From: Lepeophtheirus salmonis
Taxonomy: Eukaryota > Arthropoda > Copepoda > Siphonostomatoida > Caligidae
DNA: 64,000 nucleotides
Assembly (NCBI RefSeq): GCF_016086655.4
Contig: NC_052131.2
Coordinates: 34,597,705-34,661,704, forward strand
Direction of reading: 5' to 3'
The notes below the pieces were generated by a model. It worked only from the letters and a program-made list of their open reading frames with translations. It did not search any database and was not told the origin of the DNA. Both the position numbers and the translations under genes were made by a program. How positions within the stretch are numbered: position 1 is the first letter of the stretch; each line of letters begins with the position of its first letter. Positions 10,801 through 22,775 of the stretch are shown piece by piece.

Positions 10801-12254
10801 AGCTGTAATTCATTTTCTCCCCAGAAGTAATATAATAGACAGCTGATATTAATTCATTTGTACCATATGTCTAGCTCTCTTTTTATCTTAATGCAAATAT
10901 CAACTCTAGTCATAAGTAGGTATAATGCAATTATTGAAATTCCATTAGCAAGCCGTTATCCTTTTTGTATCTCGCAGCCTTTCCTTCATAAATAAACAGG
11001 GAAATAAGCCTCACAATTAGTAGCTAGTTAGCTTTAATGGATTTTGGGTCATATTTATAAATCTGGCTAGTTTTGGATATTTAAAAAATTCATTTGTTTA
11101 ATTTATATAATTTTTCGTTTATCGGTGTAAAAAATCGGGACAAAAAATATTTTTCTTATTATTCTCAGTTATATTCTTAGGTTTTCTTTTCAAATTGAAT
11201 ATACAGTCAAATCTCATCAATCAAAGCTCAGAACACTTTCAGCTATCAAGGAAAAACTGTTTAAATTTTCATGTACATACGAGTATGTGAGATAATAGAG
11301 TCTATGTTATATGTTTGACATTTTAGTTGTGTAAACTTTGATTTTTTATGATGATAGTTACTAATTGATTCATTGGTACATTAAAAAATTAAATCAGGTC
11401 AGGAGATCAAATGAAATGATAACATTAATAAATTGTTGTTAATGAAAATGGACACTGTGTTTAATAAAATATGGCATTATATTTATGAGGCAACTTGTAC
11501 AAAATATATTTTAAATTGATTTTTTTCGATAAATTCGTTTGTTAATTGCCTAACAAACTTACAAAGTGTTATATATATATATCTACATGATCTTATTTAT
11601 AATTAAGAACATGGATATAATTATGTAGACTCCAACTTTTTAAAAGTGTAAAAACACTTCACACTAATAATCGTATTATACTTAAACATACAATACTCAT
11701 AGCTCTTAATGGCATGTGTTATCCATCATACAAGCAATAACAAAAAAGAAAACAAAAAGAAGAAGAAATGCATTAAATACTTGAAAATAGCTCACACCTC
11801 CTATAATAAGCAACTCCTATTATGAAGAAAGCCACAAGAGATCTAAGATTTTTTTTTTTTGCTTCCCTGATGAATTCAACATTTTTTTTACAAAAATATT
11901 TTCCATATTTTGCAGAAACACTTTGCAAAAGACATACATACATTGAGAGATTATAAGTAACTCTTCCCATCCTCATTGGAAAAATAATAAAAAGATCAAT
12001 CAATCTTCGAATAAGAAAAAAATGGCGGTAAGAATTTGTGGTTTTTTCTTGCATGATGGGAGGAGTTTCTACCTTTTTCATGTTTTTTATTATTAATGCA
12101 CAAATGGGTATTTGTACGTGAGGAAATGTTTATGGCATGTAGACAGAAAAAAAAAAATCCCCAGTGAGTAAGTAGATTCTTTAAATGAACAAGCATAGTC
12201 TTTTTGCACTTTAATTTAAAGTATATTTAGCCATTATTGTTCCTCTTAAATATA
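10801..12254. other. AT-rich stretch without recognised genes
   Basis: The minus-strand open frames at 11773-12196 overlap in different frames and resemble no known protein; they arise from A/T runs. A sequence ACAGTCAAATCTC at about 11202 resembles one end of a pogo-like terminal repeat (compare 26236) but no partner end was found. Confidence 0.4.
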
Positions 12255-13076
12255 TAGCGGATGTTTGAAAAGTCACGGAATGTTATTAAAATCAAAATCA
12301 AAGAAGTTTTGTAGTTTATTTATTTATTTAAACTTCAGTGTAACTGCTTGGTGTGATAGTTTTAGAAGTGAGGTCAGCTGTTTAGGTTAGATCAAATGCT
12401 CTTAATGGGAAATAGAGTTGTCTGGTATATATATAAAATAAATCCTGCAAAAACTATATATATCTATTATTTTCCCTGTTAATAACTTCGAAGGTTTTCT
12501 CATCAATTAATAAAATAACTGTGTTTTCACGATGTTTAACATTATTCTGGATGCATTTCCAGCACTAGAACGGTTTTTTTTGGCACTTGACTTAGTAAAG
12601 GTGGCTTTTGAAGCCTTAGGCACTTACCACTAGGAACTTTTTCGATTCTTAACACTGTGGACATGGCAATGGTGTTTTTCTTGGCCAACTCAGTCATTTT
12701 CATTCTTGGATTGGTTTTAAAGGCCTCTCAGGGAGCTTCTGGAGTTTTTTTTTTGTTGGTTGACCACTTTGAGGCTGTTCTTCAATGTTATTTCTAGCTT
12801 CAAGTCGTTTCCTTACCCTCTAGACCGTCTGGTTGCTGACTGAGGGTATGGTCATAACGTTTGTGTTGGTTGCGATCGGCGTAGATTAGAACAGCAACCT
12901 CCTTTCTTTTGGCTTCCATTTTCCACTTATGAGTATTTAACCTAATCTAAACAGCTGGCCTCACCTCTAAAACTATCCTAACAAAAAGTTCGAACCGGAT
13001 GTAAAAAAAAGCATACGAAACCTCTTAATCTTTTATTTTAATTACATTTCAATACTTTTTGAACACTTGGTCTGTA
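12255..13076 (-). mobile_element. Tc1/mariner-like element with long terminal inverted repeats
   Basis: The two ends are imperfect inverted repeats of roughly 130-150 bp. The left end, GTTTGAAAAGTCACGGAATG, pairs with the reverse complement of the right end, GTTCAAAAAGTATTGAAATG, and further in the block GATAGTTTTAGAAGTGAGG (left, near 12355) pairs with GATAGTTTTAGAGGTGAGG (right, reverse complement). Both ends are bordered by TA. Between them lies only the N-terminal part of a transposase on the minus strand. At about 0.8 kb the element is shorter than an intact 1.3-kb member, so it is an internally deleted copy. Confidence 0.75.
12530..12919 (-). pseudogene. Transposase N-terminal (HTH) fragment, frameshifted
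   Basis: The frame opens with MEAKRKEVAVLIYADR at 12919 and continues, after at least one frameshift, through VRKRLEARNNIEEQPQSGQP, a NPRMKMTELAKKNTIA helix-turn-helix block and a LRLQKPPLLS linker. These are the DNA-binding N-terminal blocks of Tc1/mariner transposases. The catalytic DDE region is absent, so the copy is dead. Confidence 0.7.
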
Positions 13077-15793
13077 AATAAATCCTCCTAAAAAGGGCTC
13101 AATCATTTATCAAGGTTTGTTTAATAGCACAAGTCATAAATATTATTTACATGCCGTATATATTTCTAATTGTAAGGAGTTACTTGGTATAAACTGTTCA
13201 GTTTTACTCCTAAACTTTCAAATAATACCCAACGATTAGTTCTGCATTAGCTACAGCTCTTAGAGTTTGTGGAGTATTGCCTATTCCTGAGTTATGACTT
13301 TTTTTTCTCATTTTAAATTTCCTGTATAATATTTTTCATTTTCATTAATTTTTTTCTGAACCTCAAGTATTGTCCCTATTACTAAAACCCTTTTTATTTT
13401 ATGAAATATAATTTGTTTGGGGTTAATTTACGAGTTAACTGGAGTTAATTGTTTATGTATTCAGTGGGATAAATGTAAAATTATCTTAATCTTAATGACC
13501 AATTTGTCATATTACCTTATTTATGTTAAGCTTGATAAATTTAATTAGTTTACAAATGAATATATTTTTGTTAGATTATATAAAACATATATTTTTGGGT
13601 AGATTAAATTCTTTTATATTATACTTATAGACCTTATTATTCCCTACTATAGTTACTACCATAAAAAACTTACCCCAGCGCTACGTTGGCTTAGCTCTGA
13701 GGTTCTTGCACCTACGGAGAAAATTGGCTGAAAAATGGCGTATATTAAAATTTATATTACAACTAAAGTACCATTAATTATGTTATCAAATGTGTACCAA
13801 AAGCTGCATATTCTTTTGAACTGTGTAAAAATAAATCAACAACTCAGATTTCAATATTACTTCTACAGGTTGAATAACGCACCAACTAACATGTTCGTCC
13901 CTCTACTTAACCCACCTTAATGACGAATCTTCAATTTGTTGGGAAAAACAGAAAAACAACAACTGATTTTTGAGCATTTTTTATTTGAATTGTTTAAACA
14001 TTTCTACACTTTTTGGTGTAAGAAATCTAAAGAAATCCGCATATAAATGTATTTATTTGCTTTAAAAACCTTGTGCTAATTTCAAATATGGTCCAATATT
14101 TCATGTTGAATCCTAATAAAAATGAATTTAATGAAAAAAAAAATATCTTTTTAGCATTTTTTTTGAAAAGCCTCAGTTTGTTATTTTCTTAGATTTTCAA
14201 AAGAAGTAAAATTTGGTGGTTTGTATAATTCAATAAATTTATACGAAATAAAAAATGTGATTTATTTTATCAAATTGCATATACCATAGAAACTTTTTTT
14301 TATTTTATAATACGTTGAATTGAATACACTATACTTTACTTTGCTATATGTAGAGTAGGATTTTTTTGTTAAACATTTTATTCAATCAATCAATTTCAGT
14401 TCCAATAGCCTTTGTTTGCAGAAAAAAATAAACACATTGTAAAGTTATTATTAAAATCGATCATTTTATTTTTAGCTATTTTAAAAAAAAAGGAGTCATA
14501 TACAGCAATATCCCATTTAATCTGGATTGGATCAATCCCGGCATAACTAAAGTACATACTTTCCTTTCAAGATCATTTTAATAATAAATGAATCATTTAA
14601 TGGGTATAAATTTATTTCTGCTGTAGTTTAAACTATTGGAAGATTTTTGTAATGATCTCTTAAGAATGTATTTCTAGACACTTGATTGATCGTACAAAGA
14701 TAATAAAACTCATATTTTATTCAATATGAAGTCTTTTGACCTCAATAAAGCCCTTCAACCGATTTTGAAGGGGTGAGCAAACATTTATGATATAGTTTGG
14801 TTCAAGTTTTGTCAATTTCGGTCAGTTATTCGTTACTAACGAACACTCATAATTTGGTGTATGTTTAGTACAGATCTTGGTCCCAATACAAGTCCACATT
14901 TTATAATCACGATCCTCCCATGAGACGTCATTTTATTCTATGAACAGTTAATCTGGATATGTATCATTCCTTACAAATTTCGCACATTTTGGCATTGACG
15001 CACAGCATGGCTGAGATCTGACTGTGGATTTCGTTTGGCATCTCAAAAATGATTAGCAAACTATTTTTTTTTTTTGTAAACGCAGAATAGACCTAATCAA
15101 CTATTTTGGGCATCTTGGCGCTGTCCCTAAATGATTTTCTAATTTTAACTTATTTATTGCCCCAAATTAGACTTCCTTTTATTGATTAGTTAAAGTCCTA
15201 AAAATTGATAGCAAATGTTTTATAAAATTCCTTGAGAAAAATCCATAATATCAATTAATATGGTTCCCTCACTCATCCTAACATGCAATTTCTATGATAC
15301 AATGAAGGAAAAAAGTATTTTATTAATTGCTGATTTTGTGAGTATCCATACAATGATAAAGATATTATATGGCATTGAAATCCGGAGACTAGCTAGGAAC
15401 TCCATTCTCTTAATGTGCTTCTTCTTGATCCACTCCACTCATTGGTTGTTTTGGGTTATTGTCGTACTAAAAAACTAGGGGACTACATTAATTTAACTTT
15501 GTACATATGTTACCATTTCTAATCTTCAATAGCCTATAACAGACTTTGATAATGGCTTCGATGCACCACCGGACGCTCTGAAAGCCGGTAATTTTGTAAT
15601 TGGAGCTCACAGAGTTGCAATCATCATCAATGGAAGTCTTTAGAGTTTCGATTTTCGGTGGGCTAGTCCGTCAGTTCCTGTCTTCGACATACAGTCAGAA
15701 GGAAAAATCGAACAGATTCAATGGTCTTCTTCACGCTTTAAATATTCTCCCTTAGTAAAGCTTGAAATCAACGTTAGTGTTCCGCGCGATGTG
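13077..15793. other. AT-rich region, no recognised gene
   Basis: Open frames at 13735-13920 and 15260-15478 have no family resemblance. The segment 15540-15790 is richer in GC than its surroundings and may be decayed transposon sequence, but reading it on both strands gave no recognisable protein. Confidence 0.4.
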
Positions 15794-16535
15794 CAGGGAA
15801 ATCTGAACACTTAATAATTAATAAAGATTGAGTTATTAAAATTAATTCCTATTCATATATATTAAAGAATTAAATATTAGTTACAAAACAGAACAAGAGA
15901 GTCCCTCTAGCTTACGTACAAGTTGATGAAATGACACTTGAACGTGATTGACTAATTCCTATTCACGCAATCCAAGCATTTGGGCATCTCCAGATCCACC
16001 GTCTACTCATTGAATAAATAAGAAACGTTGGAGAGGAAGAAGGGATCTATTAAAAAGGCCAAATTGTATCTGGAGGAGTTAAAGAAAACAGCTCAGGCCA
16101 ATCCCCTCAAGTCCATGAGGGTCCATGTAAGAGATATTGGAGTTTCACAGCAAACTATTCAGAGAGCTATAAAAAAATGTATGGAAAGAACCTTGTGAGG
16201 GTGGAGAGGCCACTTTTTACAACTGAAATAAAAGAAACTTATCTTCTGCGCTGCAATAATCTTTTGAACTCTTTTTTGACACATTTGGCCCCCTACAGTC
16301 CTGATGCCAACCCCCCTTGACTACACCTTTTGGGTGATTGTCCAGGGGAAGGCTTGCAATGCCCGACATCCAAACACTGAGGTCCTCAGAGCCACTGTCA
16401 GCCAGTATTGGGGCACCATGACAGAGGACTTCGAGCTCATACACACATTTATTTACATTATAGATTTTGCTGAAATTTTATCGTTAATTAATAAATTATA
16501 TCTTGAAAGTGTTTTGATCTCAATGGACCACTCTG
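15794..16535 (+). mobile_element. Internally deleted mariner-type element (family M1), copy A
   Basis: The right end AATGGACCACTCTGTA (16522-16537) matches the end of copy B at 23295 (ACTGAGTGGTCCATT, inverted). The left end AAATCTGAACACTT at about 15800 matches the subterminal block of copy B. Inside are the transposase N-terminal helix-turn-helix (KKGSIKKAKLYLEELK and DIGVSQQTIQRAIKK, 16040-16180), the linker RVERPLF, and then, directly, the C-terminal LAPYSPDANPP, TFWVIVQGKACNARHPN and ATVSQYWGTMTED. The entire central catalytic region is missing and stops interrupt the rest. Confidence 0.8.
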
Positions 16536-17318
16536 TAGAGACGCAATCTCCATTCTTTTGGCTCGTTTTGAGGTCCTTTTTCGATTGATTGTCTTAATTT
16601 TTTTTTGCGGGGGAGGGTGTCAAAACAATCAGTTTGCCAGCTGATTAGAGGAATTATCAATTCACCTTATTGTGTTGTTCGTATTACTCTCTGATATCCA
16701 CAATGCATCCACTAAATATTTATCAAGTTATTTATGCTAATAAAAGTCTTTTAAAAATGCTTTTGTATAAAATAGAAGCATACATATATAAAATATCTGT
16801 CATGAAAGGCCTTAAAAATAAAAGATATCATGCACAAAATTGTCCATACGCTGCCTGCATATACAAATAGGTAATTTGCTTTTTTTAGTAAGACAGTTTC
16901 TTCCTCACTTTTTAGTATGTTAAAAAATATTTTGTCTTTCTGCTTCAACTAAGTTATTTGATTAAATATATCATCCTCTACCCATCTCTCTGACATAATA
17001 TCTGATATATATGTTTTGATATAGTAAAATTGAGGATTTTGTTAGTTTTTTTTGCTTAGCTAAAGACTTTGTCAAAAAATATTTTTTGAGGAGTCTATGA
17101 AATATAAAACATAATTTAATTTCGAATGTCAGAGTTTATTTATTGATTATTATTATAATCTTTTGTGGAAAAAGATTAACACAATCCAAATATATATAGA
17201 AATTAAGGCAAAAGTTGCTAACTTTCACCATTTCAGTGGGGGGAGGTGGACTTAGTCCCAAAAATTGTCAATATCTGTATATAATTATTTTTATAAATAT
17301 GTTTATCTTATATATAAA

Positions 17319-17525
17319 CAAGGGTGGTCTGAAAAGTTTCTTACATCTACATGAAGATAGAATCACTCGTAAATAAAAGCTAGTCACATCTATTTTGTAT
17401 CTGTTGACAGTTACTCCCCAAAGTTTCAGCCATTTTGGACGCGGCTTTGCTATGCATCAGTCGTTTGAGAGAGTTGATGTGAGTGTTATTGTGAAAATAC
17501 TTTTAACTTGATTATCCATCTCAAG
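17319..17525 (+). mobile_element. Mariner element, 5' terminal fragment
   Basis: The sequence opens with CAAGGGTGGTCTGAAAAGTT, the classic mariner terminal repeat, followed by an untranslated leader-like region (CAGCCATTTTGGACGCGGCT, GTTTGAGAGAGTTGATGTGA). No transposase follows, and the other end is not found nearby, so this is a truncated copy. Confidence 0.65.
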
Positions 17526-19995
17526 AGATGCTTTAATTCAATTTCCCATATTTTAGGGAGGACGTCGGAATGAAAATTTCTTCAAGCTACACTTATGAAG
17601 TCATAAACAATTTATTTGTAAGATCGGTATAGACCGAATATGAAATATGACCTATTTTTTACGGACCAAACTGAACCAAATTGTTTCTTTGGACCGATCT
17701 AGACCGAACTTTTTTTTAAGGACCGAATTATTAGGGAACAACAAAAAACGTTATAATTCCTGACCGAAACCCAACACTATTACATATTTAGTTGTTTGAG
17801 CTTATTAACAAATAACAATTCGTTAAATTGTAAATTAATATCATATGGAAGTTTTAATAAGCCATAAAAATTTAAACGAATGCACCCAAAATAGTCATTT
17901 AACACATTGGAGTTAATGATGTAAAATTATCGGGAAAAAATGAAAAATTCGAATATCGTAAATTTTCAAGTTTTTTTGTCAAGTAATAACAGAATAGTTT
18001 TTGAATATAAATATATGTCTATGAAGTTCAATAAGTGAAGACGTGATCTATGTTTTTCTTCTGAGTAAGGACTGATTAGTTTAGTATACAAGAGCAAGCC
18101 ACATAGAATTAGTATTGTACCTTGTTTGATCACATTTAGTCTTTTTCTTATCTTTGTACCGAAGAAAATATTTGATAGCATGGATCTTTGTACTCCTGTT
18201 GATCCATTTCTTAATAATATATCTATTGTGAACTGTCTATAGACAATACTGTTTATGAAATTTTAAATATCTTAGATATATATATACCAGTTACCATAGC
18301 TTAATACTCCCAACTGATGCTACTGGATTATCTTTCAGAATACTCAAGGTGAGTTTCCATATCTATTGACCTTATACAAGAATATGTCTTTTGAAGAGAC
18401 CCATTTTTTTATAAAAAATATCTTCTTCGAAATTCAACAATTCTCTTTTTCGAAATGAAAGAGGTTCTGTGATTTAAACTGATTCTTATTTGTATTCCAC
18501 GATTTATTTCTTCTTTGTAAAGCATGTTAGTTACTGCCGTACTTACAAAATTGACATTTAATGTCTAACAATTCCTTACCTGTATTATATATTGCAAATT
18601 TTCCTTAAAAGAGTAACAGAAAATAGTAGTAAAATCAGTTGGGAGATGGACAATTCTTCCCAAAGGTGGAACTATTCTTCATTTAGTTCTAGTAAGTGTT
18701 CATAGAAACTCAGCAAGAGCTAATTCAAATTCTATACGTCAACATTATTTAGAACAATGATTAAAGGGGGAAACAGACAGAACGACAGCTGGTTTTTGGG
18801 TGTAACGACGCCGTGCACATTAATTGTTTTAACAACATTTTCATAGCTAACTTTTATTCTAGACATACAATGTATTTGATCCCTTGCCGATTTTGTAAGA
18901 TTGTAATGTACTTCTTTTTGAGGGGCTTCTTTGTTGCTTTTGCCATTTGTTTTGGATCTTTGTCATGTCGGAAGCCCCATTAAAAGACTCTTTTTCAGTG
19001 CTATATCTTGAGGGAAGGAAGTTGTTCCTTCCTCTTAGCAAAGAAACAACCCTAAAAAGTAATGTTTCTACTCCCTTGCATGTTTTTGGGATTATACCCT
19101 GCATTTTTCTAACATCAAACACTATTTCTATGTTCATATAATGTATCGCACTCTTAAAAACAATCTACCATTAAAATTATAAACCGTTCTTTTTTTCATC
19201 AGTGAGCAAACCTACAAAATAGGCAAAAGATCCTCTTGCACTTCTATCCTCACCTTTATGTACATAATTTTAACAAATTTATTTATTTATTACAAATAAA
19301 ATATAACCTCGGCATATTATTTAATTTACCACAGTTGAGTTACAAAACAAATTTAAATATTTACTATAAAAGTATACGGTGTGCATTTTATTTTTAAAAA
19401 AGCAATCAAATTTTCTTAATGTAAATAATATGATAATAAAAAGCAAATTGTTTGTGAGATGTTATAATAACGGGTATACAATATTTAATCATATTTTCTT
19501 TAAAAAGCAGAGGAAAACATTTGCATATATTATAAATGTATATATAAACATTTTTTGCACAAAAACTATTTCACTCAATACAAAAATATATTTTAAACAT
19601 TATATTTAGTTATATATATTTGTAAGTCGAAAATAAAACGTATTTTCGTTCTAAAACTCATGTATAGCCCGTAAAAACCCTGCTTCCAAATATTTAGTTA
19701 CATTTTAATAGCCTGTTTAGTACGGTTTATAAATATGACACTTTCAGTAATAAAGTACACTCTGTACCGTGTGCGTAGTTGAAATTTGGACACTTATAAG
19801 AGAGGAATAAGAAAAATACGTAAGAGAAATAGATATTTTCCTCCCAACTGCTCACAAATAAATTGTATTCACACCCACTCCAAACACAATGACACAAAAG
19901 AATCGAGATTGCTGCTAAACTTCCCATGCAACACACTCCAAAGATATATCCGAAACTTGGAGGCCTTTATGACGGTATTGGGAAGGAGGCGAGCT
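17526..19995. other. Region without recognised gene; one minus-strand orphan ORF
   Basis: A 92-codon minus-strand frame (18859-19137) ending in LQSYKIGKGSNTLYV is open but unrecognised; it has Lys/Gln-rich composition (IQNKWQKQQ) and could be a fragment of a repeat-encoded protein. No splice context was found. The rest is AT-rich and featureless. Confidence 0.35.
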
Positions 19996-20480
19996 TTAAA
20001 AAGATGGCAGGGGTGTCTGTAGGGGGAAGGATGGAGTGACTGTAGCTCCCCCCAAATTAAGTAAGATTTTGATTCTTACAAGAAAATTGAGTATTTGATT
20101 TTTTTTTTAAATGATTAAAATTTCAGTTTTTCATGAACACCTCTGGATTTTTGAATTTTTTGAGGATACCTATGAAGTTTTTGATTAAAGTTATATATTT
20201 TTGAAATTTTTTCAAAAAATTTTATATTTGAAATTTAATTTTTGAAATTTTTCTCCAAATTCATTTTTTGTGAACAGCTCTGAATTTTTGAAATCTTTAT
20301 CTAAAAAATTTCGTTTTTGTGAATAACTATAGATTTTTGAATTTTCTTCCCATAAAAAATTTTATATTTAAAATTTAATTTTTATAATTTTTTATGATCA
20401 GATCTGGATTTTTAAAATTTTTATCCCAAAAATTTTATATTTGATATTTAATTTTAGAAAAATATAACTTTTCTATTTTT
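19996..20480 (+). repeat. Dispersed repeat family R2, copy 1, with internal subrepeats
   Basis: The head, GGGTGTCTGTAGGGGGAAGG, is followed by CTCCCCCCAAATTAAG and then by four to five imperfect subrepeats of about 60-75 bp, each containing TGGATTTTTGAATTTTTT-like and AAATTTTATATTTGAAATTT-like blocks. The same head and subrepeats occur reversed at 36690-37045 and flank the fold-back element at 53600-54610. No coding capacity was seen. Confidence 0.7.
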
Positions 20481-21211
20481 TTTTCAAAGGGTATTTTTAC
20501 CCTCTCTAAAGGTTTAAGCCAATTTTTGAGTATGAAAAAATCAATAATACACATAAAAGTTAAAATTTATAAAACTCCATTGTTTACCAATTAGTATTTA
20601 GATATATTTATTCTTTTTTTAAGAAAATGCAGTAGAAGCTATTGGGAAATTTTTTATTAAACTAATTAATAATTTCAGGTTAACTAGACCTTCTAGAACC
20701 AAATACTCTTTTGTAAATGATTTATTCTTTAAAAAAGTTCATTTGGCGTAAAAATTATTGAAAACCGAAACGTTATTTATTAACTAGCAAAACCCTCAAC
20801 CTTTATATAGAGCATTTTGATTGACGTCATAAATTGCATCTTAATTGACGCCATTTTGGGTGCTCAAAGATGATATTTTACAATTTAAAATGTACCAACT
20901 TCCGATAAAACTTGATAAAACTACATCAAATGACATTATGAATAAAAAATATCTCAACATATGCATGAAATTCTACTTGATGCCAATGATAAATACTAAA
21001 TTTGAATTAAATGAAAGTACTAAAAATCCTTAAAAATAGTTAAATTTGTACATTTTTTGATTTTTTTGATTAGGCACATGAAAATATGGATAATTAAAGA
21101 AAAAAATGTTATTCTCTTCATTATAATAGTTAATTTATTTGCAACATTATGGAAATTATATTGCGTAATGCTGTAATAACTTATTTTCAATACATATTTG
21201 TCTCTGACATA
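20481..21211. other. AT-rich stretch without recognised feature
   Basis: Only a low-complexity 62-codon frame at 20845-21033 is open, with no family resemblance. Confidence 0.4.
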
Positions 21212-21471
21212 CAGGGTGGTCCATATAAATGGGGAATTTCTTTAAAGGTTTATAACGAACGAACTAAGCTTGATATCGCAAGAGGTGACACTGGTCTGCC
21301 AAAGCTTCTGACGCATTGTGGCCTATATTATCAAGAGAGGCAGTTTTCATTATAAATAATTGAATTTCATTAAATGTAGCTTTCAAATAATACAAAAATG
21401 ATGGTTCTACTCTACTTAGTTCATTCGTTATAAGCCTTTAAAATTTTTCCAAATTTATTTGGACCACCCTG
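21212..21471 (+). mobile_element. 260-bp mariner-derived MITE with transposase tail
   Basis: Flanked by TA on both sides (21210-21211 and 21472-21473). The terminal inverted repeats are about 55-60 bp: the left starts CAGGGTGGTCCATATAAATG and includes TTATAACGAACGAACTAAG, the right end is its imperfect reverse complement, ending TTTGGACCACCCTG. Between them, in plus orientation, the reading VCQSF-stop-RIVAYIIKRGSFHYK ends in TAA and corresponds to the last 20-25 residues of a mariner transposase. The element is thus the two ends of a mariner copy with nearly all of the gene deleted. Confidence 0.88.
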
Positions 21472-22775
21472 TATTAAAATTAAATTATGCGTTTGAGAGA
21501 TAGTTTTTGATAAGCAGTAAGATTCAAGTCTTTTTATTGGTTGGTCTAATTTTGACATCCCTATTTTTCTTAATATGAATGAAAAAAAATGATTTTTATA
21601 GTTATAAAACTTAGTTTAGTAGGCCTCCAAAATAGACAATAATGCTCTATTGCATTTTCTCAGGATTAGATATTCGCATATCAGGAATAGGCACATATTT
21701 GAAACATAATTTAAAAAAAAAAAAAAGAGAATGAGCTTTTATTTTATTGATTGTTTTCATACAAATAAGTTAGATGTAAGCTATACAAGCGTAAACATAC
21801 ACAGATATTTCATATCGAAAATTCTCAAAAAACAGATTTTATTCGTAAAAACTAATTACAAATTCGTAATCAACTTGACAATAATTACTTGAATTAAATA
21901 AATATGGAATTTAAAATTATTTTTGAAAAGATTAAATGAAAAAAGTCACTTTTGTCGTGACAGGTACTTTTACTTTAAACTATTTCCCCTTAAACTACTA
22001 CGCCTTAAAGCCATTTTACCTTAAGGATATTGCACCTTTATATATATATAAATGAGGTTTAAACGTGGTTATTGTTTATTTTTGAATTGATGTTCCCTTT
22101 GAATTTTCAAAAAAAAAAAAAAAAAGTAATGTTTTTAACTATAAAAAGCATTGAATGGTTGTTTTCGTTCTAAATATGATGGGATTATGTGCCAAAATTA
22201 AAATACTATGTAATGAGTTCGAACCACAAACAAAAAATATAATCTAATTAATAAGAAAAATAAACGAAGAGGAAGACTGTTCGAATTGAAGAAGTGCTAG
22301 TCACTGCTCTGTTATTAATTATCATTATACATTATGGATTATTCATATTGGGAAAGGCTCATGCATAGACGAACATACATATGGCATAATTTGATATAAA
22401 AATATCACAAAAACATAAATTTAAATTAAAAATAAACAATAACAACGTATAAATCTCATTAATTTATATATTAAGCCTAAATATCTTTAAGTCGAAGAGG
22501 TTTAATGGAAAATGTCTGGGGCAAATAGTTTAAGGGAAAAGTACCTACCGCCCACTTTTATAATCTACCCTGTTTGGAGCCCCAATTTTTTATAATCAAG
22601 CACAGGGACACTGGAAAATAGGTATCTCCAATTATCCTCCATATTGCCTCAAAATCAATGGCCCGGATTCATTGGAGTATTGCTGTATAATTTAAAAAAA
22701 AGCAAAAAACAAAAATAAAATAATCATAAATTTTTTCGTCCATTTTGTTTTAAAATATATATTTTTATTTTATAG
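21472..22775. other. AT-rich stretch upstream of the first visible transgelin exon
   Basis: Contains a 16-17 base poly-A run near 22109 but no recognised gene or element. The missing 5' exon(s) of the transgelin-like gene might lie here or further upstream; I could not identify a phase-0 exon encoding the expected N-terminus. Confidence 0.4.

Noticed and set aside
16217..16444. Minus-strand frame opposite the transposase tail
   Set aside because: Shadow of the mariner M1 relic on the plus strand (TFWVIVQGKACNARHPN).
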